Positions 12,653 through 24,819 of a stretch of 64,000 nucleotides of DNA are shown here, in pieces (position 1 is the stretch's first letter; each line of letters begins with the position of its first letter). The position numbers and the translations under genes are program-made. The stretch comes from Sipunculus nudus. Its lineage: Eukaryota; Annelida; Sipuncula; Golfingiida; Sipunculidae. Under the pieces are notes generated by a model. It was given only the letters and a program-made list of their open reading frames with translations. It was not told the DNA's origin and searched no databases. The stretch is taken from contig CM049313.1 in assembly GCA_026874595.1 (NCBI GenBank), positions 25,974,008 through 26,038,007 on the forward strand, in the 5' to 3' direction.

Positions 12653-13317
12653 TACTTATATATAAAGTTTTGTAATACACATGCACGTGTATCAGTAGAA
12701 GAGTGTCAGTTTAAATCAGCTACCTTTTTCTGAGATTCCCGAAAGTTAACTATATACATGCCAGTATATCTGCCATGTATAAAGTATAACCTCTCAAAAG
12801 TTTCAAGAACCGGTGACAAAATTACTGAATATTTAGAGATATTTACTTTTAATTATCGTCTTATTTTATTTTAACATGCATCGGACAAACAGTTATAATA
12901 ACTATATAAATAATGCGAGCACTTTCCACGGCAGAGGTGGTGGCGTTCGTTAGTCTAGAGACGGATGGAGGCGAAAATATTCATAAAATAATATATCCAT
13001 TTCCAGAAGGAATATATAGAGAAATGTATTAATTTTTAATGAATCTCAGGTTTATTTAATTCATAATTAATTTCGTTATTTACTCTAATTTAATCATTGG
13101 CCTATTAAAATTTACTTTATTAAATAAATACCTTCAGTTATCGCCTGCGTATGGTTCTAATATTAATAAACACGAAATGTCTATGAGACACATTATTTCC
13201 CCACCCAAGAAATCAGAAACAACTATTGCTCCAATAAACCTTACAAATTAAATTGTACTTAAGATATAAGTATACACGGCGTGTACGCGGAGGATACATG
13301 CGCGTGAACTACCGTAC

Positions 13318-13319
<2 letters not shown>
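11505..13319 (+). other. intron 1, 5' part: nothing but AT repeats
   Basis: Start of the 29.8-kb first intron. It is non-coding and AT-rich, with a perfect (AT)n tract at 12599-12647. The less AT-rich patch at 11880-12250 is non-repetitive and close to exon 1. No gene is visible. Confidence 0.6.

Positions 13320-13320
<1 letters not shown>

Positions 13321-13365
<45 letters not shown>
13321..13365. repeat. (TA)n microsatellite
   Basis: About 45 bp of uninterrupted TA dinucleotide. Confidence 0.95.
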
Positions 13366-13366
<1 letters not shown>

Positions 13367-13570
13367 TGTTAGTTTTACATATATCATTTAAATATGGAAT
13401 GATATTGTGGGTATAATGGATGAACTGGAATATATTTTTCACGCTGAGTTGATTGGAATATGGAACATTTAAGTTTTTTTAGTGAATTCTAAAGTTTTGC
13501 AAATTATTGTAAACTTTTTTTAGATATCTGATCACAAAGAATCTGGGGTAGAACTTTCAAAATGTTAAAG

Positions 13571-13980
13571 ATGAAAAGTCAGCCCCTGAAAGACAAACCC
13601 AAAAATGTCAACCTCTGAAAGACAAACCCTAAAAAGTCAACCCCTGAAAAACAAACCCTAAAAAGTCAACCCCTGAAAGACAAACCCTAAAAAGTCAACC
13701 CCTGAAAAACAAACCCTAAAAAGTCAACCCCTGAAAGACAAACCCTAAAAAGTCAACCCCTGAAAGACAAACCCAAAAAAGTCAACCCCTGAAAAACAAA
13801 CCCTAAAAAGTCAACCCCTGAAAGACAAACCCTAAAAAGTCAACCCCTGAAAGACAAACCCTAAAAAGTCAACCCCTGAAAGACAAACCCTAAAAAGTCA
13901 ACCCCTGAAAAACAAACCCTAAAAAGTCAACCCCTGAAAGACAAACCCAAAAAAGTCAACCCCTGAAAGACAAACCCTAA
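13571..13980 (+). repeat. 29-bp minisatellite, about 14 copies
   Basis: Unit AAAAAGTCAACCCCTGAAAG followed by ACAAACCCT, period 29 bp. The first copies are diverged (GTCAGCCCC, AATGTCAACC). The rest differ only at two positions (GAAAGAC or GAAAAAC; CCCTAAAAAG or CCCAAAAAAG). The near-identity of neighbours implies recent expansion. The AAACCCT phrase inside the unit resembles plant-type telomere repeats but is only part of a longer unit. Confidence 0.97.
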
Positions 13981-14910
13981 ATATAATCGGTAAGATGAAT
14001 GAGACAATGTCTACCATGTTAGTCAGAGTGGACGTGAGTATATACATAACACAGTGATGCATTTTGTGCGTCATTTTCAAATTTGAAAATAGTAGGAAAG
14101 TCAGTCATGTGTCACCAAATTCTAATCAGGCGAGGAGGCTCATGCACATGATACAATTATTATATAACTCAGCGCTAGTACACCTGAATTATCGTGTTGC
14201 ATAAGAAAGGTTACGGACGGGTAGACGGAGAGACAGACAGACGCAGCTTATCAATGTTAAACAAGAAGGACGGATTGTGTATTAAAATGTAAAAAGTATA
14301 TAAACGTCGTCAGATAAAACTAATATACAAGTGTTTCTGTAATGAATTCATGTGAGGAACACGGAACATACTGGCATTTAAACACGCACTTGATTCTCTG
14401 CACCAGATAAATATACCGCTACCATCAAGTGTCTTTATAAATAAATTTCATAATTTTTCGCGTTTCGCTAGTCAAAATTCGTGAATTTGTAATGTGAGCG
14501 GTGGCAGACTTGTGAGGTAATTTGACAGTCAGAGTGTGACGAGCCTGCTATCTGTGCGTCTGTCGGACACGCGCCAGCCCGGAGTTTTCTTTCTCTCTCC
14601 TGAATATTATATGGTTAGAGCACCGTGTGTACGTTGGTATATGGTGAGCAGATGGGCCTAGAAAGCATCATTAGTCTTATTTGTGGCCTGGTTCTCAGCA
14701 GGTGGCAGTAAAGTCATTCAAACTAATCTACACCTACTGTATACACGTCGACTACTTGTGTGTTCTCAGAGAATGCAGGACTACCAGATGCCAGCAGTAT
14801 TCATGTCATATCTAATGACGGCCTGCTCTAATCAGCTCTGCAGGCACGGTCCATTAAATTACGTAATAAGGATAAAAACAGGTAGTTAATGATAGCCAGG
14901 GACGAGAACA
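13981..14910 (+). other. intron 1, nothing recognised
   Basis: Non-coding, non-repetitive sequence of mixed composition. No conserved signal identified. Confidence 0.5.
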
Positions 14911-15042
14911 AGTATATATCTATCTATCTGTATATCTGTCTATCAATGTATATGTATCTATCTGTCTATCTATATCTATCTATCTATCTATCTATCTATC
15001 GATCTATCTATCTATCTATCAAACATCTGTCTGTCTGTCTGT
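14911..15042. repeat. (TATC)n with (CTGT)n microsatellite
   Basis: An imperfect TATC tetranucleotide array with CTGT interruptions ends in a short pure CTGT tract. The Tyr/Ser/Ile-rich open frame across it is an artefact of the repeat. Confidence 0.9.
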
Positions 15043-15125
15043 GTGTATTAGAAAAAAAGTTTACTTTAAGCTTCTTAACCAGATCGGTCCATCGGCATTA
15101 AGTACGAAGACTTAGAGATGTGTGT

Positions 15126-15164
15126 AAGAAAGAGAGGGAGAGAAAGAGAGAAAGAAAGAGAGAG
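15126..15164. repeat. GA-rich simple repeat
   Basis: Purine-only stretch built from GAGA and GAAA units. Confidence 0.8.
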
Positions 15165-15550
15165 TGATGCCACTCATAAATGTAACTATAATACTGCTTG
15201 TATCGAAGTATAAGTGCTATATTAAAAGTATTTCCACCATGAAAAAAAAATCTGGATATATTGTATCGATTTCTAGTCATTCAGTAACCTCGTTAACTGG
15301 GCTTAAGTTTAAGAGAAATACTAAAACCTTCCAGAATAAAACGATACAAGCGAATTATATTAGAATAGTTAACTGTTATAATTTAGCGAACAACCCCCAT
15401 GCAGTGACTTTTACACAAGCGGGGTATTGGGAGTAAGGTTTTACCATGCACGCATGATCAAAGAACAGCTACATATAGTGAATTGTTGCAATGAATTCTA
15501 TGTTCTGTCCTTAGAAAATGCCATATATTTATAATATTCATTCGCAAAAA

Positions 15551-15849
15551 CTAATTATAAAGCCAAAAAATAAGGTATGGTTCTTAGGCACTTTTTTTCA
15601 GAAATCGGTGCGGGCGGGCGGTATTTTAATTTTGACCTTTTTTTGAATGCTCCGATAAAATGTCATATGATCAGTGAAAAGCATAAAAATAATTTTTTTT
15701 GCTAAACAGGTAAAAGCACTACATGAATTATATTATTTATCTGCTTGAAAGATAAAAATCAATATAAAAATTTTTGATGCGGGGGTTAAAAATTTACGCG
15801 GGCGGTGCCTGAGAACCACACCTTTTATTTTTTTTTTGCCTAATTATAA
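15551..15849. mobile_element. MITE with TIRs and a 9-10-bp target-site duplication
   Basis: The left TIR (15562-15591, GCCAAAAAATAAGGTATGGT then TCTTAGGCAC) is complementary with a few differences to the right TIR (15805-15840, GTGCCTGAGAACCACACC followed by a T-rich end). The phrase CTAATTATAA occurs directly outside both ends (15551-15560 and 15840-15849) as a perfect direct repeat, the footprint of insertion. The element is about 280 bp and non-coding. A TSD of 9-10 bp is in the range of Mutator-like elements, but the family is not proven. The GC-rich sub-terminal GCGGGCGG phrases also occur near both ends. Confidence 0.75.
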
Positions 15850-16819
15850 TGATAATAATTAAACACCAGTGTTGTTTTTTACATGAGGAATTCTCAACAA
15901 TCGGCGTCCGTCCGTTAGTGTGTTTGTCCTTTCATCATTATTTTCTTTGGTGTCTCTCATTCCAAAGGTAGGAATCATAGTAAATGTCACGGCTTAAGTT
16001 CTGTCATGATCTATTACGCAGTTAACCACTTTATATGTGAAATATAGATTAAAATAATAAAAAATGAGATTCTCTGGTACAAGGCGATAGCAATCAGAGC
16101 GGTATAAAAAGAGCAGGGACACAGGTGGCCAGTGATTACGTCACCAGGACCGGCATTCCTGACATTACATATACATACAACCCAGCCCTGCAAATCGGGC
16201 TTTAATCGGTCCCTGTGTGACAATGACACTAAATTGGGTCACTCTTGGCAGCCTCGACAAACATAAACAAGCAGGAATACACACATAAACATAGACACAC
16301 TTACTGTGTGTGCCTGACACGGCCTGATCATATTGATTTAATGGACAATTTATCCATACAAGCTGTAGAATTAACTTCATTTCGAACCATTCGTATTTTG
16401 TTGGATGCGAACATGATAGACATTTCTATTCCATTATCAATATATAAATCCTTGTCAACTTGGCAACCTTTTCTTGAAACCCTTACGGCAGACAACAGAC
16501 ACCTTGAGTTTTTTCATTTGCCTACTAGTAATCCCATTGAATATAAATTTAATAATCGTATCTGCTCCACAGACAAATCTTGTCAGCTCAACGTCACGAT
16601 CTATGGCCCCAAATTGATAAACACAAAAACCGCTACCACTTGATCTCGGTCTCACCCTGCGTGGTGAGGGTTACAGGTGCATGTTTTTTTCTGTCCTGTT
16701 GCTGTATAGGTGTTAGTCTGTGATGTCCGGCCAGTTTTATAGGTATCAACGCTTGCTTTATCAGAGTTGTTGGCCCCTAGATATTTAACAAGGACTGTCG
16801 GACGTCTGATCCATGTCTA
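15850..16819 (+). other. intron 1, nothing recognised
   Basis: Non-coding. The 132-residue open frame at 16245-16643 has no recognisable domain and is probably chance. A small hairpin, CTCACCCTGCGTGGTGAG, lies near 16651. Confidence 0.5.
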
Positions 16820-17690
16820 TATCAGTTTATTAAATGCCACTTGTCCTGCAGGGTATCGGTCTCTGTTTGTCAAGTATTTTAACGCCACACGCACTGTTGG
16901 GTACCGGTTTCTGTTTGTCAAGTTTATTTAAGGCCACTTGCACTGTTGGGTACCGGTCTCTGTTTGTCAATTATTAAACGCCCTAGCTGTTTACAGGGTA
17001 TCGGTCTCTGTTTGACCACGGACACAATTGCTACAAGTGTGATTTCGGGTGAAGTTTACCTGCCCGAAACTGATGTCCGCATGCATGTTTCGCTATTCAC
17101 ATGAGGTGACATAGCCGTCGGAATTAAGTAAATAATAAAGAGATGGACCGTATAGAGTGAAAAACGTCCGGTCTTTGTTTGTCAAATATTAAACGCTATA
17201 TACATGCACTGTAGAGTATCGGTCTCTGTTTGTCTAATATTAAACGCCACTTGCCCTGTTAGGTACCGGTCTCTTTTTGTCAGGTATAAAACGCCACTTG
17301 CCCTGATAGTACCGGTCTCTGTTTGTCATGTATTAAACGCCATTTGCACCGTATAGGGTATCCGTCTCTGTTCGTCAAGTATTGAACGCCACTTGCCCTG
17401 TTGGGTACCGGTCTCTTTTTGTCAGGTATAAAACGCTACTTGCTCTGTTGGTACCGGTCTCTGTTTGTCAAGGATTAAACGCCACTTGCACTGTGGGGTT
17501 CCAGTCATTGTTTGGCAAATATTAAAGACCACTTGCACTGTAAGGTATCGGTGTTTGTTTGACAGGGATTAGAGGCCACGTATATACTCAAGCTATCGGT
17601 CTCTGTTTGGTGAAGTTCATACAGAAGATGTGCTTTATTGGTGTCTGTCTCTTATTCACTATAGGATTAAATGCCACCGGTTACTTTACA
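16820..17690 (+). repeat. degenerate ~47-bp tandem array, about 15 copies
   Basis: Unit GGGTACCGGTCTCTGTTTGT then CAAGTATTAAACGCCACTTG then CCCTGTT. Copies start near 16851, 16901, 16947, 16997, 17166, 17214, 17261, 17308, 17357, 17403, 17450, 17496, 17543, 17592 and 17640. An unrelated 150-bp insert at about 17015-17165 interrupts it. The copies differ at many positions, so this is an older array than the 29-bp minisatellite. Confidence 0.93.
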
Positions 17691-18984
17691 TAATATATAG
17701 AGTTGGCCTGATAATGAGGACGAGAGGCGACCTGCATGCCGTCGTTGTCTATCTGGTATAGGGATTATAGAACGACTGCCCTATGGGAGTTTGATTAGAA
17801 TTAATGACTGCTTGCTCTACAGGTATTGTCCCCATTTTGACGCGATCCAACGGACGCCTTCTCTTTGGGGGTCGGGTATTCATATTATGCTACGTTTGTT
17901 GTTTAGCCTGGAATACCAAAATATACGTCACGCCGATTTATTTTCGTCAACCATTAGAAGAAGAAACGTTGAAATGTGTGCTATGTATGAGTCATATCTT
18001 GTACAGATACCGATGAAGCAGATGATCTCGGCGATCACCTCCATAGACATAACTCAGACATAGGGTCATGTATATACACGATACTACGCTGTGCTCGGGT
18101 TTGAACAGCGTGTAGGCAACCCTCGCTATTCTTTCTGCGATGGTCTGCGTTACGTTCAGAATGTTTATAAGTTATAACATATATTAATTTTTGCGTTTGC
18201 TTTATGACCCATGAAAACTCAGCGTAACACCGTGCACGTAAAATGCAACGTCGGCGTAACGTATCCAATTCAATCGTATTGCAAACGTAACGCAGACGTT
18301 TCGCATGTACACCCGGCGTTGTACACAGATGGAGCGTCATGTATTCACCCAGCTTTAGTCTGATGAAGTTTTACAGGACGACAGTTACTTTATACATTAA
18401 TCGAGACTGTGTGTTTATAACTATTAGAATGTGCGAGTAACGGCCTTCATAACGGGGTTATTATTGTGCTGGAGGACCTCCCTGGTGGTGTCGTATGCGT
18501 GAAAGTCGATCTTGCGATTGTTTACGTACAATATCGTGCGTGAAATAGAAAACAGCAGAAGGTCTATTCGCTCCAGTGCAAAACTACCAGGCTCATCGTG
18601 GTGCCATGGTTTACGTAGAGATACATCGGGAGCAGACCTGAGACAGCAAACCCGGAGGATAACGACAGCCCTGCCAGTACAGCACACACTTTCCCGTATA
18701 AAGTGAGCCACTCCAACCCCCGCCGGAAAGCGTGCCTAAAACATTCTCCTCTCAGTGCCGGCCGATTCACGTACATGTATCTCCTTTTAGTAAAGGTGTC
18801 TGCACACAATGAATGTCGGCCTTTCTCTTGATAGCACAGTTTGTACCACTTGCCCTCCACAGAAGTGAACTTCTTTTTTTCTACAAGGCAGTTAAGTGTT
18901 CAGTTTCATCAGGTCTTTATACAAATAAATAAGATTTTACATCTTGCTTTTCTTAAGTGACCCCAAGTTCGCTTCTTGGGTCTT
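17691..18984 (+). other. intron 1, nothing firm; CpG-dense patch
   Basis: Around 18120-18320 the sequence is unusually rich in AACG/CGTAACG phrases (GGCGTAACGTATCC, CAAACGTAACGCAGACG). This could be the remains of a DNA transposon end, but I could not pair two terminal repeats. No gene. Confidence 0.4.
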
Positions 18985-18992
18985 GAAAAGTA

Positions 18993-19034
18993 ACTCTCTC
19001 TCTCTCTCTCTATATCTCTCTCTCTCTCTCTCTC
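18993..19034. repeat. (CT)n microsatellite
   Basis: CT dinucleotides with one TATAT interruption. Confidence 0.9.
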
Positions 19035-21035
19035 ATACAGTGTTATTACATATTTGTAATATAGGACTCCGTGATCGTCCTTAATGAGCGCTTTGCTGGA
19101 CGGCCCACCACACTTATTTTCCGCTTAAACATACCCAACTTCCTACTTACCCAGGTGCATGGTTTTAGTCGCCATTCCGCTATAATCCGTGCCCTTGTCA
19201 CCCATATACATTGTATACGTAAAAATACCAGCATTCAATTAGAATAAGTTCAGCTATAAGCCAAACAAAAGCCTTGTTTTGGATTCGACTTTTTTCAAGT
19301 CAAAACAATGGCGTTAGTTTTCGACTGATTTGAAAGACCTGCGAATAGGGTGAATGCGTCTACAGCTGTGTATATAACAATACCTACCGCCAGGGTGAAT
19401 TTGGCAGTCTCTGTGGTCCTGTCCCTCATGGGGGACCACGGGTCTCAGTCCAAAATAGTATATTTTAATGTTTCCGACTGATTTTTTATTTGCACACTAG
19501 TGTCCGTCTCGGTCCTGAATCGTGTCAGTTTTGGTCCCATTCTATAAAAGGTATGTATTATAAGTCAGCTCTTTGTGGTCTCATACATTCGGCCTGATAA
19601 TGGTATTAAAGCATCACCACTGGCTGATGTATTACCATTTATTGTTTTCACAATATAACAAGAAGAAAACAGTAACATTTAAACTGCATGTTACATACAT
19701 CAAACGGGCCAGATGAGGCATGCATGCTGTTGCTATATTATTTTAGCTGTTAGAGTAATATTTTCAAGACCTACAATTATTGTAGTTAAATCCAAAAGTC
19801 ATTCTAAATTCATTTTAGATATAAATTTGTGTTCGTTGTAATAGTGTATCATATATATTGAGGATATTTTAATCGCTACCCATGCATTAGCTGAATTAGC
19901 TCTCATCCTATCCTTCCTTTCCTTGGAATATCTTTTTACTAAAAGGGAGTTGGTGATTTGACGGAACCAGTGTCTGTACAAACGAAGTGGATTTGCCTAT
20001 TTTGGCGCTCTTCAAACATTGGCTATGCTTCGCCTCACATTTATCCTTCCGCGAATGAAGTACATAGAATTGATACCGCCCCTCCTTGTGTTCTTTTAAG
20101 TCTGTTTTTAGTGGGCTGACTTTTTCAACGACGAACGCCGGGTACGTACCTCTGCTATATATATACATATACAGTATTTTTATATAAATGTTCTTTCTGA
20201 TTGTTAACTTGCTGTTTATCTTAAAGGACATGTTAAACTGGTTGCAATGAATGGTGGATAGATCAATTATATCTAAATACCACTTATAACACTCTACCCA
20301 GCAGATTTAAGTGAGTGCCAAGAGCTCATCCCCTCATCGCACGGAGATCTCTTTTATTACACTAACTCCGATATTTGGCCAATCAGCATTTCAGCTGCAG
20401 GGCCAAGCAGGAGCGTACACAACGAGCATCTGATAGTCATCTGTTTTACGACAATCGTAAACTGTTAAAAGATAGGAGCGTCAGAAACGACCTTGCTTTT
20501 CTATGTGACAATAACTAAAACACTCAAAGCCCTACTTAAGATGTAAAAAGTTTCATTTGCCCATGACAATAACGGCCACACTATTTTATTAGAAGCCAAA
20601 GGAAGAATTGTCGTACTTTACTTGCCGGCGATGGGTAGTAAACACTGTGAATAGATTTATGAACCTGGACCAAATTCCATTATCCCTGCGTGGATATAAT
20701 TATGAAAGGTCAATTCATATTTGGTTTGGGTATAAAGACAATCAGACGACAACATTTCAGCTGCGGGCGCGGCGGGGAGACACGGGATACACGGAGAATT
20801 AATGGAGTCCGATCACGTGACAACAAATCTTACTGCTTTATCACGATCCAACGGTTTCCGGCCTCCATGACGGGATCTTTAATGTAATTGTGAATGACTG
20901 GCAAGAAATTTCAGAAAAAAAATGTAATTAATCTACTGTTTACCAATCGCTCATAATTAACGTGTGCGTCTACTACAAGAGATCTGTCAAGCTGGAAATA
21001 TCAGCAATATCATTCAGGCAGTCATCCCCTTATTC
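19035..21035 (+). other. intron 1, non-repetitive; candidate regulatory stretch
   Basis: No repeat family is recognised here, which is unusual for this intron. The 20330-20880 part is less AT-rich and holds CAGCTG-type E-boxes and a CACGTG (GATCACGTGAC, near 20812). I cannot say it is functional. Short open frames here have no coding signature. Confidence 0.35.
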
Positions 21036-21079
21036 ATTCTTTCATTCATTCATTCATTCGTTCATTCAATCATTCATTC
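21036..21079. repeat. (ATTC)n microsatellite
   Basis: Imperfect ATTC tetranucleotide repeat. Confidence 0.9.
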
Positions 21080-21374
21080 GTGTATATACAGGTGTATTGG
21101 TTAAAACCCACTATGGTCGTGTCAGGTCACTCCGTCAGACTTCGACAGCTAAACCATGGAGTTCTTTCTGGTTTCGGCTTCCGTATAAATGTTTTATAAT
21201 TTATTGTTGGTCCAAATATAACTCTACGCTCAAAATCTTCACATTCATTATGAAAAGTTTGTTTCATACAGATAGCCGAAAAATCGTCAAAGTCTTGTTT
21301 AGATTATATGCTAGTATAATTGATAATTGTTTATATTGATTTAACTATCCAGTTTTCATACTTCGGTTCAGGAA

Positions 21375-23505
21375 CTTTCAGTTGGTGCATCTGTTGGAGC
21401 CCGTCTACGGATCTGGCCCATCTGCCGATGGGCTTGGCCCATATGAGGATCCGTTATTGGGCTGCCCATCTGCAGATGGACAGCCCAATAACGGATTTGA
21501 TACCATGCAATTTCTGGCCCGTCTGCAGATGGGCTTGGCCCAATAACCAATTTTAGTCTTTGTCACTTATGTACGTTATTTTTTTCATTATATCTTGATG
21601 ACTTTTGTACTCAGACAAACATTTCTCAGAACTTAAATGGATTTGCCTGCTCTTGGGGTGTGCAACACACTTGTTATTCCCTCTGAAGCTAAGCTCGGAG
21701 AAGAGGTCGGCTAGTAATTACGGGTAGTCCCTGTTGATAGTCTTTTTTACGTCGCCAAGAACATCCACGAGAGGGAGGGGGACCATGCATGCAGGATATG
21801 GAAAGACCTTTGCCCATGTAAGTGATTCATTTATCATGCAAGGTGTATCCGATATAAAGTTGGTGAATTGATCATACCTAAATACGTTTGCCCTTAAGTG
21901 TTATTAAAGAGTTAGTGAAAACTAAATTAACTAGAAAGCACTCACAGAGCACATGCCTCCGCCACCGCCTGTATACGTACCCATAAAAGTTCACTCGGTT
22001 ATATGACATGAGATAGTATATGGCCTATTAGACAAAAAAGGTACAACCCTATCAAAATAATGTGCCATTTATCAACTGTATTATCATTATTCATTCAATT
22101 TATATAATATAGATTTATTTTACATAAATGTTTATTGTCCCGAATCCAAACAGGGTCTTTAAATAAGTTAAGAATAGTTCTTAGTAAGCTGATCTAAAAT
22201 TTTATTCGATAACAGTATCCCACACAGACCGAAATAATTAATATGCAAGTATTAACTTTGAATTTTAGTATTTTTTTCGTATAAATTTTATCTCTTCATT
22301 ATGTATCTTCTGAGTATAAAGCATAATTATGTTTATCCAAAATGGTCTAGAAGGAGTCTTGTCACCATTTAAATTTTATATTTATATTAACATTTTATAT
22401 ATTAAAACTTATTTATATATTAAACATCGTGATGATTGCTTGTTTCAGAGATCGATTTATTTATCAGTTGTATCTTATAAATTGTTATATATTAAAAATA
22501 AAATAAACTTTACTATATAACTGTAAAAGATATGTAAAACATAACCCTATCGTTTTGTCTAAATTTATTCTGTGGCGTTTTTGCCCTGGCCTTTGCAAAG
22601 ACACTATTCTGCGGCAATGACCCCTGCAGCCGAAACTACACTTACCTTCGGCATCATCTATGTTATAACCTGAAAAAAAGGAGTACTATCCGACATCCCT
22701 GCTGCTCTCATCACCAGGACACCAACAATTCTGTAGGAATGCTAAGTAGAGAGCTTATCAATAAGACACTTCTCCAAAAGAAACTGAAACAAGATGTGTT
22801 ATTGTGGTGATAGTGCATGATTGTGATTGATTCTGAGATCAAATGACTCACGAGAGAGTGTTTGCTTCATATATTACTGTTCTATTGTCAAAATGTATGT
22901 GGGAACCTTGATATATATATGTGGATATTAAAAATGAATTTGAGAAACTGATTTTGTACCATATATAATTGCTCTTTAGTAAATTGTATGGTACCATGGA
23001 AGTCACATCTATGTGGTAATGTAAACGAGATTTTTTCGCAACAGCTGTAATTACTCTTTGATGAAAAGTGAAACTCTTTAAACTCTTAACATCACATGAA
23101 TGCAGTGTAGACTAATTAAGAATTGTGTGTAAAAAGTTATTAAATAGGGTGTTGTAACACTGAATGCACATCTATTTAGTCTTCTATGCACATCTATGTA
23201 ATCTTGATGATAAATTATTGACGTAAGGCTATGATAGTGATTTATAAACACATTTAAGTTATAAGAAATGTTTGTCCGAGTACAAAAGTCATCAAGATAA
23301 TAAAATAATAATGTATTACAAACAAAAACTAAAATTGGTTATTGGGCCAAGCCCGTCTGCAGATGGGCCAGAAAGTGCATGGTATCAAATCCGTTATTGG
23401 GCTGCCCATCTGCAGATGGGCAGCCCAACAATGGATTCCATATTGGCCAAGCCTATCGGCAGATGGGCCAGATCCGCAAACAGGCTCCAACACATATACT
23501 GGAAA
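21375..23505. mobile_element. 2.1-kb inverted-repeat (fold-back) element
   Basis: The segments 21375-21640 and 23251-23505 are reverse complements of each other over about 260 bp with scattered mismatches. Each shares TTGGAGCC at the outer end, ATAACCAATTTTAGT in the middle and ACAAACATTTCT then AACTTAAATG at the inner end. Each arm contains its own palindrome of about 46 bp (21450-21495; 23390-23435) centred on CCCATCTGCAGATGG. The 1.6-kb interior has no open frame of note, so if this is a transposon it is non-autonomous. Two separate insertions in opposite orientation are the alternative. The similarity stops sharply at both ends of the arms. Confidence 0.7.
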
Positions 23506-23627
23506 TGTTTTAATTAAAATAAAATCTGTAGAATGTGATAGTAATATATTTTGAGAGGAGTCTACAATAACCCAGATATTATTTATGTTTGGGAAGTCCC
23601 ACTGCATTCACAGTGCATTATCATAAA

Positions 23628-23628
<1 letters not shown>

Positions 23629-23676
<48 letters not shown>

Positions 23677-23680
23677 TAAA
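23629..23680. repeat. (TA)n microsatellite
   Basis: About 42 bp of uninterrupted TA, then TA with minor interruptions. Confidence 0.93.
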
Positions 23681-23699
23681 TATATATTCTAAAATTCAG

Positions 23700-24819
23700 T
23701 CGCGCTTGAAACTTAGATCTTATAATTTATATATATAAATCGAGTTGAAATCGACGACCAATAAAAATAAAAGAGTCCGAGATTTGGGCGCAGATAGCGG
23801 CATGGGTTTGGTAATGCTTTCCTTGGCTACAGGGTTAATCATGTTTCTTGAAATAACCAAAAGAGATAACAAGACCAGAGAGGGTTCTTGGGCTCCCACG
23901 GCAAAACCACATGTCCGAGGCAATTTGATGAAGTTTTTTCATTCTCTCCGTATATCAAAGTCGCCAGCCATGTGGTGTTGGCTCACGCTACGTGCCTGTT
24001 TTAGCTATCATACTGACAGCTTGACCACTTGATTCACGGCTGGTTTGCCACAGTCGTCCTAAATTTGAACAGTCACTCGTCAGTGCGGGCAGGTGCACGT
24101 AAAGGGCGGGCTGACCCTGCTGGGTGCCACCGACAGCGCCGTCTGCATCCATTTCTTACTACTTTATCACTCAAAATCAACTGTCAATGAAACCGATTTC
24201 CTAATGAGAAATACATCTGGTTTAAACAAGAAGACAAACGTACAATTTGCCTTCACTGGTCATGACCGACTGTGTTTCTGTCTCAGACCTGTTAAAGCTG
24301 ACCAGGATCAGCTGAACGGTGGACCGCCCAGTGCCGGTATAAATCACGCGAGTAGTATACTATGTGCAATGGTCAACCAGCTGCCTCAACACAGTAGCAA
24401 TGAACTCGGTTATTAACAGAAGCTGGACAATGTAACCATTTAATTAAAAATAGGAATATAAAGAAACACACCAGTACATAATATACAGTAATAATACACA
24501 ATCATCATTCATAATGAGGCCTTTTAATTCTAAAACTTGACAATGTTTACATAATTTACTAATGAACATGACTATTGCTGAGGGACGTCACATTAACATG
24601 GAGCATGCTAGATGAAAGCCCTTAACACACTAACACTTCCAATGGACACCAAGAGGAATAAATATAACCCTGTTTAACCCTGAAATGTCTGTCAAGAATC
24701 CATTGACCGTCGAAAAGTGCTCCTCCCAGTCAAATGTCTTTACATGCCAGGCAACAGCGGTGGCCTTTGCGCTGTAAGCTAATACAGAATTTAATCTGAA
24801 AAATCAGGCTGGCTTCGTT
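23700..24819 (+). other. intron 1, nothing recognised
   Basis: Two adjacent open frames (23745-24032 and 24093-24416) overlap a less AT-rich stretch but match no family I know and lack splice-flanked or domain evidence. I do not call a gene. Confidence 0.45.

Noticed and set aside
13571-13980. Telomere-like AAACCCT phrases
   Set aside because: AAACCCT occurs once per 29-bp unit, not as a head-to-tail heptamer, so this is an ordinary minisatellite and not an interstitial telomere.
16820-17690. CRISPR-like regular repeats
   Set aside because: The whole 47-bp unit repeats without unique spacers, and the genome is clearly animal (spliced Wnt gene).
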